The notes: generated by a model from the sequence alone, not told the origin. Counted from the stretch's first letter, positions 8,817 through 19,773 are shown. The stretch: 64,000 nt of DNA from Mycobacterium sp. EPa45 (GCF_001021385.1 NZ_CP011773.1:3906001-3970000), one strand, 5' to 3'. Made by a program: numbers and translations.

Positions 8817-9943
8817 GCCAGCAGCTCCGCGAGCCGCGCGGTGTGCGTCGCCCAGCTCCAGTCCGCCTCGACCCACCGCCGGCCGGCCTCCCCCATCCGT
8901 GCGCCGAGGTCCGGATCGGCGAGGATGCCCGACACCGCGTCGGTGATCTCCTCGACCGAACGCCCGTCGACCACGCGGCCGGTTTCGCCGTTCTTCACCG
9001 TCTCGGGGGCACCGCCGGAGTCGCCGGCGACCACCGGCACACCGGCGGCCGAAGCCTCCAGGAACACGATGCCGAGTCCTTCCACGTCCAAACCCGAACC
9101 CCTTGTGCGGCAAGGCATTGCGAACACATCCGCCATTGCGTAGTGAGCCGGCAACTCGGCGCTGGGCACTCCACCGGTGAACACGACATCGTCGGTGACT
9201 CCGACCTGGCCGGCCAGCTTGTGCAGATCGTCGGCGTACGGCCCGTTGCCGACGATCACCAGCGCGGCATCGGGCACCCGGCGTCGGATGCCGGGTAGCG
9301 CCTTGATGAGCATGTCCTGGCCCTTGCGGGGAACGAGCCGCGATACGCACACCACGGTCGGCCGGTCGCCAAGGCCGTAACGGCGGCGCAGGTCGGCTCG
9401 GGCGCCCGGGTCGGGATGGAATCGGTCGGCGTCGACGCCGGGCGGCAGGTGCTCGAGCACCGCGCCGGGGCCGAACGCGGAGGCGAACCGTCCGCGGGTG
9501 TAGTGACTGACGAACGTCACGACGTCGGTCGTGTCGCCGATCCGGCGCAGCGCCGAGCGGGCGATCGGCAGCATCGACCACCCCACTTCGTGGCCATGGG
9601 TGCTGGCCAGCACGCGGCGGGCCCCGGCGCCGCGGGCGCGGCCGGCCAGCAGCGCCAGCGGCGCGGCGGCGCCGAACCACACCGTTTCGATGCCGTGCTC
9701 GCCGATCAGCTCGCGCATCCGGCGGTCCACGCCGGGCTCGGGCAGCATCAACGTGCCGGGGTGCCGCACGATGCGGTATCCGGCCGCCTGGTCGTAGTCG
9801 TGCGCGCCCTTCCACTTCGGGGCGTAGACGGTGAGCTGATGTTCGCCGCTGTGTGCGAGGCGCCCGACGAACTGCTCCAGGTAGGACTGGATGCCGCCCC
9901 GGCGGGGCGGAAAGTCATTGGTGACGAGCAGGACTCGCGTCAT
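8813..9943 (-). CDS. pimB: GDP-mannose-dependent phosphatidylinositol mannosyltransferase PimB'
   Basis: A 376-residue GT-B fold glycosyltransferase of family GT4. PimB' adds the second mannose from GDP-mannose to PIM1, making PIM2 at the inner leaflet. The start is ATG 9943 (MTRVLLVTNDFPPRRGGIQ), where GGIQ is the glycine-rich acceptor loop. A longer upstream frame is an overlap with the neighbouring gene. The Rossmann-like second domain shows VCVSRLVPRKGQD near residue 200 and the donor-binding EGLGIVFLEASAAG (EX7E) near residue 290. Start is 11 bases downstream of the metallopeptidase-like gene. Synteny with Rv2188c supports the specificity. Confidence 0.92.
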   Translation of the reverse strand: MTRVLLVTNDFPPRRGGIQSYLEQFVGRLAHSGEHQLTVYAPKWKGAHDYDQAAGYRIVRHPGTLMLPEPGVDRRMRELIGEHGIETVWFGAAAPLALLAGRARGAGARRVLASTHGHEVGWSMLPIARSALRRIGDTTDVVTFVSHYTRGRFASAFGPGAVLEHLPPGVDADRFHPDPGARADLRRRYGLGDRPTVVCVSRLVPRKGQDMLIKALPGIRRRVPDAALVIVGNGPYADDLHKLAGQVGVTDDVVFTGGVPSAELPAHYAMADVFAMPCRTRGSGLDVEGLGIVFLEASAAGVPVVAGDSGGAPETVKNGETGRVVDGRSVEEITDAVSGILADPDLGARMGEAGRRWVEADWSWATHTARLAELLA

Positions 9944-9954
9944 CGCCGTACACG

Positions 9955-10725
9955 CTAGCCGGTCAGCCACTGCGCCCAGCGCGCACGTAGCCCGGCGGTG
10001 TCGGTGTTCAGCGCACGATGCACGGCCGTCTCGAAGTCGCCGTGGCCGGCTCCGCAGGCCTCGACGTAGAGCCGGCGCAACGCGTCGACGCCGTACGTGT
10101 CGGCGACGAACCGGGCGAACCACCAGGCCCGGTCGTAGCCGCGCACGCGCTGCGGTCCGGCGGCGTCCAGGTCGGCGTCGGTGGGCAGGGCCGTGTCGGC
10201 GGCGGCCCCCGGCCCCAGCGGCGTAGCCGGGCGGGCCACGAAGTCGGCCACTCCCTCGACCAGCCAGCGGGGTGCGTCGAGGGCGGTGTCGGCGCGGGCG
10301 GCGAGGTGGAACAGCTCGTGGGTCAAGACGATGCGCAGGGCCTGATCGCCCATGGCGGCGGCACCGGGGGCGAACACCATCCGCTGTCCGGTGGCGCGTC
10401 GGCGGGCGAGGTCGACGTGGTCGGCCACCGAAACCGCCGCGATGTCTTGCCACTGCCGGTTCGGGTCGAGGCCGGCCTGGGCGAGGAACTCCTGCTGGGA
10501 GCCGGTGGCGATGATGACGATCTCGCGGTCCCAGTCGGTGCCCCAGAACTTGTCGACCGCGGCCACGGCATCGCCGACATCCCTGGCGATCCGGGTGAGC
10601 AGGCCATCGGTGGTCTCGCCCCCGAGGCTGATCAGTCGCACGGTGCGGCCGTCGACGACAAGCGGGGCCGGCGCGGGAACGACGGAGCGGGGCGATGGTG
10701 CAGGCGCGGACGGAGCGGCGATCAC
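9955..10725 (-). CDS. HExxH metallopeptidase-like protein (Rv2189c-like)
   Basis: A 256-residue protein from GTG 10725. THELFHLAARADT near residue 133 gives a zincin HExxH motif, and RWLVEGVADFVARP about twenty residues later supplies the glutamate third ligand expected for gluzincins. So a zinc peptidase fold is likely, although annotations usually call it hypothetical. The visible N-terminus is a proline/alanine linker (SAPAPSPRSVVPAPAP). The same frame continues upstream as a strongly hydrophobic stretch that looks like a signal peptide, but the only usable upstream codon is CTG at 10779. That would make it exported, fitting its place behind the secreted hydrolase ripC. Substrate unknown. 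Confidence 0.75.
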   Translation of the reverse strand: MIAAPSAPAPSPRSVVPAPAPLVVDGRTVRLISLGGETTDGLLTRIARDVGDAVAAVDKFWGTDWDREIVIIATGSQQEFLAQAGLDPNRQWQDIAAVSVADHVDLARRRATGQRMVFAPGAAAMGDQALRIVLTHELFHLAARADTALDAPRWLVEGVADFVARPATPLGPGAAADTALPTDADLDAAGPQRVRGYDRAWWFARFVADTYGVDALRRLYVEACGAGHGDFETAVHRALNTDTAGLRARWAQWLTG

Positions 10726-10798
10726 CGCCGAGCCACCGAGAAGTTCGGCGATCAGGACGACCGTGAGGACAGCGGCCAGTGCGCGCCGTCGCGGTGGG

Positions 10799-11953
10799 TC
10801 AGTAGCGACGGACGTTGTAGATCGGGGCGTTGTTGACCGGAGAGATCATCACCGGCCGGCCGAACGTCGAAGCGTGGACCATCATCCCGTCGCCGATGTA
10901 GATCGCGGAGTGCGAGGCGTCGGAGTAGTAGTTCACCACGTCCCCGGGCTGCATCTGGTCCAGCGAGACGGGCTGGCCGCCGTGGGCCAGGGCCTGGCTC
11001 GAGTGCGGCAGGAAGATGCCGGCCTGCTGGAAGGCCCACATCACCAGGCCGGAGCAGTCGAACTGGTTCGGACCCGAACCGCCCCACACGTAGGGGTCGC
11101 CGATCCGGGTGAGAGCGGCCTGCACGGCAACGGCACCCTGCTCGCCACCGGGACCGGGCGTCGGAACGGCGGCCATTGGGGTCACCTGGGCGGCATCCGG
11201 CGCCGGGGGAAGCGCGTCGGGCGGCGGCACGTCGTTCAGCGGCGGCAGGCCTTCAGGCGCCGGCGCGGCGAGGATCTCGGCCGGCGGAGGCGGTCCGGGA
11301 GCAGCCAGCGCGGTGCGCTGATCCGGGGTGAGCGTTTGGTAACGCGACTTCACGACCGCGATCTGCACCTGCAGCTGCGACTGTTTGCGCTGCAGGTCGG
11401 CGCGGACCGCGGCGGCCTGCTCGGCGGCTGTCTTGGCGTCGGCCGCGGACTTGGACGACTCGGCCTCCGCCCGATGCAACTCGTCGTTCAGCCGGCGGTA
11501 GCTCTGCATCTGGGCGGCCATCTCGGTGGCCATCACCCGCTGCACGGCCATCTTGTCGATCAGGCCTTGCGGCGACTCGGCGGTGAGGATGGCATTCAGG
11601 CCGTCGGTCCGGCCACCCATGTAGACCGCGGCAGCAAATTTATCGACCGCACCCTGGTACGTAGCCAGCTGGGCCTTTGCGCTGTCAGCTGCGGCGAGGT
11701 CGTCGGTGTGCTTCTTCTCGGCAACGTTCTCGGCGCGGAGCTTCTGGTCAAGATCAAGCTGAGCGGAATGCATCGACTCGGTGAGTTGTTCTGCCTGTCG
11801 TGACAGTTCATTCAGCTTGGCTACGCCGTCCTCAGCAGGGTCGGCGTGGGAGGCACCGGAGATAACGGCGGACAGAAGGACCAGACTCGCAATCCCACCA
11901 ACCAGAGGGCGTTTAAGAACGCGTTTAGTCAGGTATCTGCGGTCAAAGCTCAA
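10799..11953 (-). CDS. ripC: NlpC/P60 peptidoglycan endopeptidase RipC
   Basis: A 384-residue secreted cell-wall hydrolase of the Rv2190c family, which cleaves peptide stems in septal peptidoglycan and is thought to be controlled by FtsEX. Layout: signal/anchor segment near residues 14-36 (RPLVGGIASLVLLSAVISGASHA); a long coiled coil, residues ~40-210, rich in A, E, Q and K; a proline-rich linker ~220-260; and the NlpC/P60 domain to the end. Catalytic residues are C300 (FDCSGLV), H348 (SHSAIYIG) and probably H360. TTG 11953 is used, preceded by AAAGGA. It heads the minus-strand run leading to pimB'. Confidence 0.92.
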   Translation of the reverse strand: MSFDRRYLTKRVLKRPLVGGIASLVLLSAVISGASHADPAEDGVAKLNELSRQAEQLTESMHSAQLDLDQKLRAENVAEKKHTDDLAAADSAKAQLATYQGAVDKFAAAVYMGGRTDGLNAILTAESPQGLIDKMAVQRVMATEMAAQMQSYRRLNDELHRAEAESSKSAADAKTAAEQAAAVRADLQRKQSQLQVQIAVVKSRYQTLTPDQRTALAAPGPPPPAEILAAPAPEGLPPLNDVPPPDALPPAPDAAQVTPMAAVPTPGPGGEQGAVAVQAALTRIGDPYVWGGSGPNQFDCSGLVMWAFQQAGIFLPHSSQALAHGGQPVSLDQMQPGDVVNYYSDASHSAIYIGDGMMVHASTFGRPVMISPVNNAPIYNVRRY

Positions 11954-12119
11954 GATTGCGTTCCTTTAAGTGCCGTCGACGTTATTGCATCGAGTGCCTT
12001 AGGTCTCGTTTAGGTTACGAAATGGCATCGACGTTGTCCAAACGTGGGCCGGAAACTCAGCAGAATCTCAGGGACGTAAGCCACACCAGTCACAACCTGC
12101 CAACCAACCTAGCAGGACA

Positions 12120-12341
12120 TTAGCTCGCCAGCCCCCGTCCGCCGTCGCGGTGGATCGGCACCAGCCGCAATTTCGGCGCCAAGCCCGCCTCGGCGAGCAC
12201 CTCCAGCGCCGCCCGCTCGTCTTCCAGCAAAGTCTCGGGGACACCGAGTAGAACGCTCACCACACAGTCGCGGCACCCCGTGCCGCGGACTGCACAGTCG
12301 TCGCAGTCGATGACGACCGGTTCGGCTGGCTCCATTCCCAT
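12120..12341 (-). CDS. Small CxxC-CxxC protein
   Basis: A 73-residue protein that I do not recognise by name. Cysteines C13, C16, C23 and C26 form CxxC-x6-CxxC ([20 protein letters not shown]), a compact zinc-ribbon or knuckle pattern. A helix ([17 protein letters not shown]) and a short basic tail follow. ATG 12341 is chosen because GAGGAG lies seven bases upstream; GTG 12344 is equally possible. A longer reading from 12581 would run backwards through the promoter of the divergent nuclease gene and is rejected. It stands alone between ripC and the DnaQ/GIY-YIG gene. A nucleic-acid or protein-binding role is a guess. Confidence 0.7.
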   Translation of the reverse strand: MGMEPAEPVVIDCDDCAVRGTGCRDCVVSVLLGVPETLLEDERAALEVLAEAGLAPKLRLVPIHRDGGRGLAS

Positions 12342-12454
12342 CACGGGACTCCTCTCATCGAGTTGGCCGCACGCTATCGCCGGCCACCGACAAGTCCGGG
12401 CCGTGCGGAGTGTCAACGCCGCGGTGTCGGTGGGGCTGCTTACCGTCAATCGCT

Positions 12455-14320
12455 GTGGCGGGCTCCCGGATCGATGCGCAGCTGAGCTTCGCCGACGTCG
12501 ACCCGGCGGCGGATCTGTCGCTGCGCGAGACCACGTTCGTGGTCGTCGACCTGGAGACCACCGGCGGGCGGGCCACCGCATCGGCGGACGGCTCCCGCGA
12601 TGCGATCACCGAAATCGGTGCGGTCAAGGTCCGCGGCGGCGAGGTGCTCGGCGAGTTCGCCACCCTGGTGGACCCGCAGCGGTCCATCCCGCCGCAGATC
12701 ATCCGGCTCACCGGGATCACCACCGCGATGGTCCACGACGCCCCCACCATCGCCGCCGTGCTGCCGATGTTCCTCGAATTCGCCCGGGGCGCAGTGCTGG
12801 TCGCCCACAACGCAGGATTCGACATCGGCTTCCTGAAGTCCGCCGCCGAACAATGCGGCATCCCCTGGCCCCGACCGCCGGTGTTGTGCACGGTGAAGCT
12901 GGCCCGCCGCGTGCTGACCCGGGAGGAGGCGCCCAGCGTGCGGCTGTCCACGCTGGCCGCACTCGTCGGCTCCGCCACCACACCGACCCACCGCGCCCTC
13001 GACGACGCCCGCGCCACCGTCGACGTCTTGCACGCGTTGATCGAGCGCGTCGGCAATCAGGGTGTGCACACCTACACCGACCTGCGCGGGTTTCTGCCCA
13101 ACATCTCGAATGCCCAACGCAGTAAACGGGTTTTGGCCCGTAACCTGCCGCACCGGCCCGGGGTGTACCTGTTCCGCGGGCCGGCCGCCGAGGTGCTCTA
13201 CATCGGAACCGCCACCGATCTGCGCCGCCGGGTGAGCCAATACTTCAACGGCGCCGATCCGCGCGGGCGGATGAAGGAGATGGTGGCGCTGGCGACAGCG
13301 GTCGACCACGTCGAATGCGCCCACGCGCTGGAAGCCGGGGTCCGCGAGCTGCGACTGCTGGCCGCGCACGCGCCGCCCTACAACCGCCGCTCCCGCTTCC
13401 CGCACCGCTGGTGGTGGGTGGTGCTGACCGACGAGGCCTTCCCGCGGCTCTCGGTGGTCCGCGAGCCGCGCCACGACCGCGCGGTCGGCCCGTTTCGGTC
13501 GCGGGCCGACGCGCTCGACACCGCCGAACTCATCGCCCGGTTCACCGGTGTGCGCACCTGCACCAGCCGCGTCGGCCGCACGGGCGAGCACGGACCTGCC
13601 TGTCCGGAACGCGAGGTATCCCCCTGTCCGGCACCGCGCGGCATCACCGCTGCGGAATACGCGGCCGCCCCACAGCGCGCGGCCGCACTGATCGAAGGCC
13701 TGGACAACGGCGCGCTCGGTGCGGCCGTCGATCAGGTCGGCGAGCTGGCGCAGAAGTCGCGCTACGAGAGCGCAGCGCGGCTGCGCGACCACATCGCCGC
13801 TGCCGTCGACGTGCTGTGGCGCGGCCAGCGCCTGCGTGCCCTCACCACCGTCGAAGAACTCGTTGCCGCCGCGCCGGACGGCGCCGGCGGCTGGCAGCTT
13901 GCGGTGATCCGGCACGGGCAACTCGCCGGAGCCGGCGTTGCCCCCCGTCGGGTCCCGCCCATGCCGGTGATCGAAGCACTGCAGGCCGGGGCGCAAGTCG
14001 TGCTTCCCCGGCCGGCACCCCTGGCCGGCGCGTTGGTTGAAGAGACCGCGCTGATCGCACGCTGGATCAACGCGCCGGGTGTGCGAATCGTCAGCGCCAC
14101 AACGGGTTTGGCCTCACCACTGGCTTCCGCGGGCCCGTGGGCCCAGTGGGCGGCGACGGCTCGATCGGCCCGACTGGCGGCCGAACAACTCACCTCAGAG
14201 CTGCTGGCTGAACCGCACCCAACGCGCCAGGAGCTGCTCGGCCGCGCCGGAGTCGATCGCCTCGGCGGCACGGGCCAGCCCATCCTCCCAGCACGGCAGC
14301 CATTCGGCGTGGCTGGATAG
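12455..14320 (+). CDS. DnaQ-like DEDDh exonuclease fused to UvrC-type GIY-YIG nuclease (Rv2191-like)
   Basis: A 621-residue two-nuclease fusion. N-terminal DEDDh 3'-5' exonuclease: [10 protein letters not shown] (D32, E34), [11 protein letters not shown] and [10 protein letters not shown] supply the acidic residues and the histidine. Then a GIY-YIG domain as in UvrC/Cho: [23 protein letters not shown] and [16 protein letters not shown] cysteine-bearing region ([18 protein letters not shown]) and a UvrB-binding-like helical segment ([15 protein letters not shown]) follow. Start GTG 12455 is preferred because TACCGT at 12441-12446 lies eight bases ahead (leaderless pattern); GTG 12410 would add 15 residues. 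Its 3' end overlaps convergent trpD by 126 bases. Likely a DNA-repair nuclease; substrates not proven. Confidence 0.88.
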   Translation: MAGSRIDAQLSFADVDPAADLSLRETTFVVVDLETTGGRATASADGSRDAITEIGAVKVRGGEVLGEFATLVDPQRSIPPQIIRLTGITTAMVHDAPTIAAVLPMFLEFARGAVLVAHNAGFDIGFLKSAAEQCGIPWPRPPVLCTVKLARRVLTREEAPSVRLSTLAALVGSATTPTHRALDDARATVDVLHALIERVGNQGVHTYTDLRGFLPNISNAQRSKRVLARNLPHRPGVYLFRGPAAEVLYIGTATDLRRRVSQYFNGADPRGRMKEMVALATAVDHVECAHALEAGVRELRLLAAHAPPYNRRSRFPHRWWWVVLTDEAFPRLSVVREPRHDRAVGPFRSRADALDTAELIARFTGVRTCTSRVGRTGEHGPACPEREVSPCPAPRGITAAEYAAAPQRAAALIEGLDNGALGAAVDQVGELAQKSRYESAARLRDHIAAAVDVLWRGQRLRALTTVEELVAAAPDGAGGWQLAVIRHGQLAGAGVAPRRVPPMPVIEALQAGAQVVLPRPAPLAGALVEETALIARWINAPGVRIVSATTGLASPLASAGPWAQWAATARSARLAAEQLTSELLAEPHPTRQELLGRAGVDRLGGTGQPILPARQPFGVAG

Positions 14321-15277
14321 TCCGCCGTGGGCGACCATCGCCCCCGCGGCGTTGAGGATCACCGCGTCCCGCACGGGTCCCTTCGCGCCGCCGAGCACGT
14401 TGCGCGCCTCCTCGGCGTTCTCGTCGGCCTCCCCGCCGACCAGCTCCTCGACACGAGCCCGTGGGAAGCCGAACCCCAGCGGGTCGAACGTCAGTTTGTC
14501 GATGGTGCCGGCCTGCACCCGCCAGATCGTGCTGGTGGTCGTGGTGGTCAGCTCGTCGAGACCGTCGTCGCCGTGCACCACGAGCACACTGCTGCGGCGG
14601 GCGGCGAACACCCCGGCCATCACCTCGGCCAGATCACCGAACGCACACCCGATCAGCCCGGCGCGCGGGCTTGCCGGATTGGTAAGCGGCCCAAGCAGAT
14701 TGAAGACCGTCGGCACCCCGATCTCGCGGCGCGGCGGCCCGGCGAACTTGTAGGACGGATGGAACACCGGCGCGAAACAGAACCCGATGCCCACCTCCTT
14801 GACGCAGCGGGCCACCTCGCTCGGACCGAGGTCGATGCGCACCCCGAGCGCCTCGAGCATGTCGGCGCCACCGCTCTTGGACGACGCCGCACGGTTGCCG
14901 TGTTTGACCACCGGCACACCGGCGGCCGCAACCACGATCGCCGACATCGTCGAGAGGTTGACGGTGTTGGCGCGATCGCCCCCGGTGCCGACGATGTCGA
15001 CCGTGTCGGTACCGATCTCGTCGGTGGGCACCATGCGCGCGTAGGACAGCATCGTGTCGGCCAACTCGCGCACCTCGGCGGCGGTCGGCCGCTTCATCTT
15101 CATCGACACGCCGAAGGCGGCGATCTGCGCAGGTGTCGCGACCCCGCTCATGATCTGGTCCATCGCCCAGCCCGCCTGCCCGGGCGTCAGTTCCAGGCTG
15201 GCCGTCAACCGGTCCAGGACCTGCGGCCATGATGTGTCCGACGGGCCGGCGCCGGGCGAGGAAAGCGGGTGAGTCAC
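14195..15277 (-). CDS. trpD: Anthranilate phosphoribosyltransferase TrpD
   Basis: A 360-residue enzyme of tryptophan synthesis joining anthranilate to PRPP. The family glycine loop is [17 protein letters not shown] near residue 100, and the [21 protein letters not shown] segment near residues 125-145 binds PRPP and magnesium. [13 protein letters not shown] and [11 protein letters not shown] are further signatures. The start is GTG 15277 ([11 protein letters not shown]); a frame open to 15535 runs into the ctaE gene and is not used. It is a lone trp gene here, divergent from ctaE, as in M. tuberculosis. Confidence 0.93.
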   Translation of the reverse strand: MTHPLSSPGAGPSDTSWPQVLDRLTASLELTPGQAGWAMDQIMSGVATPAQIAAFGVSMKMKRPTAAEVRELADTMLSYARMVPTDEIGTDTVDIVGTGGDRANTVNLSTMSAIVVAAAGVPVVKHGNRAASSKSGGADMLEALGVRIDLGPSEVARCVKEVGIGFCFAPVFHPSYKFAGPPRREIGVPTVFNLLGPLTNPASPRAGLIGCAFGDLAEVMAGVFAARRSSVLVVHGDDGLDELTTTTTSTIWRVQAGTIDKLTFDPLGFGFPRARVEELVGGEADENAEEARNVLGGAKGPVRDAVILNAAGAMVAHGGLSSHAEWLPCWEDGLARAAEAIDSGAAEQLLARWVRFSQQL

Positions 15278-15335
15278 GCGCCGATGTTCCCATGCCGCCG
15301 GGCATCTCCACACGCCGGTTTCCCGACAGTTGTGA

Positions 15336-16001
<666 letters not shown>

Positions 16002-16012
16002 GAAGGGGTTCG

Positions 16013-16858
16013 ATGCTGAAGAGATCGGGGCAGCCGAAGGCTCCGGCGATGAGTGACAAGTCGCGTCGCCGGCTTCGTCGCCGCCTGACCGGCGCGGTAC
16101 TGCTCTTGGTCGGCCTCGGTGTCGCCGGCGGCCTGGCCGCCACGCTGACGCCCACACCGCAGGTGGCGGTGGCCGACGAATCGCAGTCCGCGCTGCTGCG
16201 CACCGGCAAGCAGCTGTTCGACACCTCGTGTGTCACCTGCCACGGAGCCAACCTGCAGGGCGTCGAGGGTCGCGGGCCCAGCCTGATCGGTGTCGGCGAG
16301 GCCGCGGTGTACTTCCAGGTCTCCACCGGCCGCATGCCGGCGATGCGCGGCGAGGCCCAGGCTCCGCGCAAGGACCCGATCTTCGACGAAGCCCAGATCG
16401 ACGCCCTCGGTGCCTACGTGCAGGCCAATGGCGGCGGACCGCTGGTTCCCCGCGATTCCAACGGCCAGATCGCCGACCACTCGCTGGTCGGCAACGACGT
16501 CGCCCGTGGCGGCGACCTGTTCCGGCTGAACTGCGCCTCCTGCCACAACTTCACCGGCAAGGGCGGCGCGCTGTCGTCGGGCAAGTACGCGCCCGAGCTC
16601 GAGCCGGCCACCCCGGCCCAGATCTACACCGCGATGCTGACCGGTCCGCAGAACATGCCCAAGTTCGGTGACCGCCAGCTTTCTCCCGAGGAGAAGCGGG
16701 ACATCGTCGCCTACGTGCGCATGGCCACTCGCGCGCCGGATCCCGGCGGCTACGGCCTCGGCGGCTTCGGACCGTCCTCGGAGGGCATGGCGGCCTGGAT
16801 CATCGGCATGGTCGCTGTCATCGCGGCGGCTCTGTGGATCGGAGCGAGATCATCATGA
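16013..16858 (+). CDS. qcrC: Diheme cytochrome c subunit of the bcc complex
   Basis: A 281-residue subunit carrying electrons from the bcc complex to the oxidase. Two CxxCH haem sites are visible: CVTCH near residue 73 and CASCH near residue 172, each in a cytochrome c domain. There is an N-terminal anchor ([21 protein letters not shown]) and a C-terminal anchor ([18 protein letters not shown]). Start ATG 16013 has an AGAAGGGG ribosome site. ATG 15998 overlaps the ctaE stop in frame and is the alternative. The 3' end overlaps qcrA by four bases (ATGA). Confidence 0.95.
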   Translation: MLKRSGQPKAPAMSDKSRRRLRRRLTGAVLLLVGLGVAGGLAATLTPTPQVAVADESQSALLRTGKQLFDTSCVTCHGANLQGVEGRGPSLIGVGEAAVYFQVSTGRMPAMRGEAQAPRKDPIFDEAQIDALGAYVQANGGGPLVPRDSNGQIADHSLVGNDVARGGDLFRLNCASCHNFTGKGGALSSGKYAPELEPATPAQIYTAMLTGPQNMPKFGDRQLSPEEKRDIVAYVRMATRAPDPGGYGLGGFGPSSEGMAAWIIGMVAVIAAALWIGARSS

Positions 16859-18051
16859 GTGACGACGTGAACAAGGGAACCGACGTCCCCGAGCACGCCG
16901 GCGTACCGGGCCAACCCACCGACGCCGAGCTGGCCACGATGTCGCGGGACGAATTGGTCAATCTCGGCGGCCGGATCGACGGCGTCGAGACCATCCTCAA
17001 GGAGCCCCGCTGGCCGGTTGAGGGAACCAAGGCCGAGAAGCGTGCCGCGCGGGTGGTGTCGCTCTGGCTGCTGATCGGCGGCCTGTTCGGGCTGGCACTG
17101 CTGCTGGTGTTCCTGTTCTGGCCGTGGCAGTGGGACGGCTCCAACGAGCGTTCCCTGTCCGAGTTGGCGACCCCGCTCTACGGACTGACCTTCGGCATGT
17201 CGATCCTGGCGATCGGCATCGGCGCGGTGCTCTACCAGAAGAAGTTCATCCCCGAGGAGATCTCGGTCCAGGAGCGCCACGACGGCGCCTCCCCGGAGAT
17301 CGCCCGCAAGACCGTCGTCGCCAACCTCACTGACGCACTCGAGGGCTCGACGATCAAGCGGCGCAAGTTGGTCGGGCTGTCGTTCGGCATCGGGCTCGGC
17401 GCGTTCGGCGCGGGCACGCTGGTGGCGTTCATCGGCGGTCTGATAAAGAACCCGTGGAAGCCCGTGGTACCCACCGCCGAAGGTAAGAAGGCGGTGCTGT
17501 GGACCTCGGGGTGGACCCCGCGATTCGCCGGCGAGACGATCTTCCTGGCGCGGGCCACCGGCCTGCCGGGCGAGTCGCCCTTCGTCAAGATGCGGCCCGA
17601 GGACATCGACGCCGGCGGCATGGAGACGGTGTTCCCGTGGCGTGAGAGCGACGGTGACGGCACCACCGTCGAAAGCCATGAGCGGTTGTCGGAAATCGCG
17701 ATGGGCGTCCGGAATCCGGTGATGCTGATCCGCATCAAGCCGGCCGACATATCCAAGGTGGTCAAGCGCCAAGGCCAGGAGAGCTTCAACTTCGGTGAAC
17801 TCTTCGCCTACACCAAGGTCTGCTCGCACCTGGGCTGCCCGGCCTCGCTGTACGAGCAGCAGACCTACCGCATCCTGTGCCCGTGCCACCAATCGCAGTT
17901 CGACGCACTGCATTTCGCACGGCCGATCTTCGGTCCGGCTGCGCGCGCGTTGGCGCAGTTGCCGATCACCATTGACAAGGACGGGTATCTGGTCGCCAAC
18001 GGCGACTTCGCCGAGCCCGTCGGACCCGCATTCTGGGAGCGCACATCATGA
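16855..18051 (+). CDS. qcrA: Rieske iron-sulfur subunit of the bcc complex
   Basis: A 398-residue Rieske protein. The [2Fe-2S] ligands are in CSHLGCPAS and CPCHQSQFD near residues 324-345. Actinobacterial QcrA has three membrane spans rather than one, and these are seen at roughly residues 64-85 ([21 protein letters not shown]), 107-127 and 176-200. Start ATG 16855 gives the four-base overlap with qcrC; a frame beginning 21 bases earlier lies within qcrC. The soluble head is followed directly by qcrB, also with an ATGA overlap. Confidence 0.95.
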   Translation: MSDDVNKGTDVPEHAGVPGQPTDAELATMSRDELVNLGGRIDGVETILKEPRWPVEGTKAEKRAARVVSLWLLIGGLFGLALLLVFLFWPWQWDGSNERSLSELATPLYGLTFGMSILAIGIGAVLYQKKFIPEEISVQERHDGASPEIARKTVVANLTDALEGSTIKRRKLVGLSFGIGLGAFGAGTLVAFIGGLIKNPWKPVVPTAEGKKAVLWTSGWTPRFAGETIFLARATGLPGESPFVKMRPEDIDAGGMETVFPWRESDGDGTTVESHERLSEIAMGVRNPVMLIRIKPADISKVVKRQGQESFNFGELFAYTKVCSHLGCPASLYEQQTYRILCPCHQSQFDALHFARPIFGPAARALAQLPITIDKDGYLVANGDFAEPVGPAFWERTS

Positions 18052-19730
18052 GTCCGAAACTCAACGATGCCCTGGCCAAGCAGGGCGACGCCATCGACTC
18101 TCGCTACCACCCGTCGGCCGCGGTTCGGCGCCAGCTGAACAAGGTCTTCCCCACGCACTGGTCGTTCCTGCTGGGTGAGATCGCGATGTACAGCTTCATC
18201 GTGCTGCTACTCACCGGCGTGTACCTCTCGCTGTTCTTCGACCCGTCAATGGCCGAGGTGACGTATCAGGGTGTCTACCAACCGCTTCGGGGCCTGGAGA
18301 TGTCGAAGGCGTTCGCTTCGACCCTCGACATCAGCTTCGAGATCCGCGGCGGGCTGTTCGTAAGGCAGATCCACCACTGGGCCGCGCTGCTGTTCTCCGC
18401 GTCGATCATGGTGCACCTGGCCCGCATCTTCTTCACCGGTGCGTTCCGCCGCCCCCGCGAGGCCAACTGGGTGATCGGCTCGCTGCTGTTGATCCTGTCC
18501 ATGTTCGAGGGCTACTTCGGCTACTCACTGCCCGACGACCTGCTGTCCGGCATCGGCCTTCGCGCGGCACTGTCGTCGATCACGATGAGCGTGCCGATCG
18601 TCGGAACCTGGTTGCACTGGGCGCTGTTCGGCGGTGACTTCCCCTGCGGTGGGTTGGGCTACCAGTGCAGCGCGGTGGGCACCCTGCTCCCCCGGATGTA
18701 CGCACTGCACATCCTACTGATCCCCGGAATCATCTTGGCGCTCATCGGTGTTCACCTGGCGCTGGTCTGGTTCCAGAAGCACACCCAGTTCCCCGGCCCC
18801 GGCCGCACCGAGAAGAACGTCGTCGGCGTGCGCGTCATGCCGGTGTTCGCGGTGAAGTCCGGCGCGTTCTTCGCGGTGACTGTCGGCATCCTCGGCCTGA
18901 TGGGTGGCCTGCTGCAGATCAACCCGATCTGGCAGCTCGGCCCCTACAAGCCGTCGCAGGTGTCGGCCGGCAGCCAGCCCGACTTCTACATGATGTGGAC
19001 GGAAGGCCTCGCCCGTATCTTCCCGCCGTGGGAGCTCTACCTCGGGCACCACACGATCCCGGCGGCGTTCTGGGTCGCACTGGTCATGGGCCTGGTGTTC
19101 GGGCTGCTGATCGCGTACCCGTTCCTGGAGAAGAAGTTCACCGGGGACACCGCACACCACAACCTGTTGCAGCGTCCGCGTGACGCTCCGACGCGAACCG
19201 CGATCGGTGCGATGGCGATCTCGCTGTACATGGTGTGGACGCTGGCCGCGATGAACGACGTCATCGCGCTGAAGTTCCACATCTCCCTGAACGCGACGAC
19301 GTGGATCGGCCGCATCGGCTCGCTGGTGTTGCCGCCGCTGATCTTCTTCATCGCTTACCGGTGGGCGGTCGGCCTGCAGCGCAGCGACCGTGAGGTGCTG
19401 GAGCACGGCATCGAGACGGGCATCATCAAGCGGCTGCCGCACGGTGCCTACATCGAGCTGCACCAGCCGCTGGGCCCGGTCGACGAGCATGGCCACCCGA
19501 TTCCACTGGCGTACCAGGGAGCGGCTCTGCCCAAGCGAATGAACAAGCTCGGCTCCGGCGGCCGAACCGGCCACGGCAGCTTCCTCACCGCCGACCCGGC
19601 GTCCGAGGATGCCGCGCTCAACGAGGCAGCACACGCCTCCGAGCTCCGGACGCTCACCGCCCTGAAGGAATGGCAGGACGGCGAGCACAACGGCAACGGC
19701 AACGGAAGTGGCAACGGCCACCACCACTAG
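18048..19730 (+). CDS. qcrB: Cytochrome b subunit of the bcc complex
   Basis: A 560-residue cytochrome b with about nine membrane spans, oxidising menaquinol and holding haems bL and bH. Family landmarks are [31 protein letters not shown], the Qo-site PPW-type motif ([13 protein letters not shown]) and [20 protein letters not shown]. The C-terminal cytosolic tail is polar and ends in a glycine/asparagine/histidine run ([13 protein letters not shown]), which is low complexity. ATG 18048 overlaps qcrA by four bases. A strong hairpin ten bases after the stop closes the operon. Confidence 0.95.
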   Translation: MSPKLNDALAKQGDAIDSRYHPSAAVRRQLNKVFPTHWSFLLGEIAMYSFIVLLLTGVYLSLFFDPSMAEVTYQGVYQPLRGLEMSKAFASTLDISFEIRGGLFVRQIHHWAALLFSASIMVHLARIFFTGAFRRPREANWVIGSLLLILSMFEGYFGYSLPDDLLSGIGLRAALSSITMSVPIVGTWLHWALFGGDFPCGGLGYQCSAVGTLLPRMYALHILLIPGIILALIGVHLALVWFQKHTQFPGPGRTEKNVVGVRVMPVFAVKSGAFFAVTVGILGLMGGLLQINPIWQLGPYKPSQVSAGSQPDFYMMWTEGLARIFPPWELYLGHHTIPAAFWVALVMGLVFGLLIAYPFLEKKFTGDTAHHNLLQRPRDAPTRTAIGAMAISLYMVWTLAAMNDVIALKFHISLNATTWIGRIGSLVLPPLIFFIAYRWAVGLQRSDREVLEHGIETGIIKRLPHGAYIELHQPLGPVDEHGHPIPLAYQGAALPKRMNKLGSGGRTGHGSFLTADPASEDAALNEAAHASELRTLTALKEWQDGEHNGNGNGSGNGHHH

Positions 19731-19740
19731 CACCAACCAA

Positions 19741-19773
19741 GAGAACCCCGGGTCCACAGGGCCCGGGGTTCTC
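19741..19773. terminator. Strong terminator hairpin after qcrB
   Basis: GAGAACCCCGGG (19741-19752) pairs perfectly with CCCGGGGTTCTC (19762-19773) around a nine-base loop, followed by TTGTTG. It lies between convergent qcrB and the DUF2561-like gene. Because the stem is symmetric it may end transcripts from both sides, although the T-rich side is on the plus strand. Confidence 0.75.

Noticed and set aside
7548..9815. A 755-codon minus-strand frame across pimB' and the acyltransferase gene
   Set aside because: It is an out-of-frame shadow, arginine/alanine-rich throughout, while the two true genes in other frames carry clear catalytic motifs.
12342..12581. A longer version of the small CxxC protein
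   Set aside because: The extra part is arginine/serine-rich, lies on the promoter and start of the divergent nuclease gene, and the GAGGAG site sets the shorter start.
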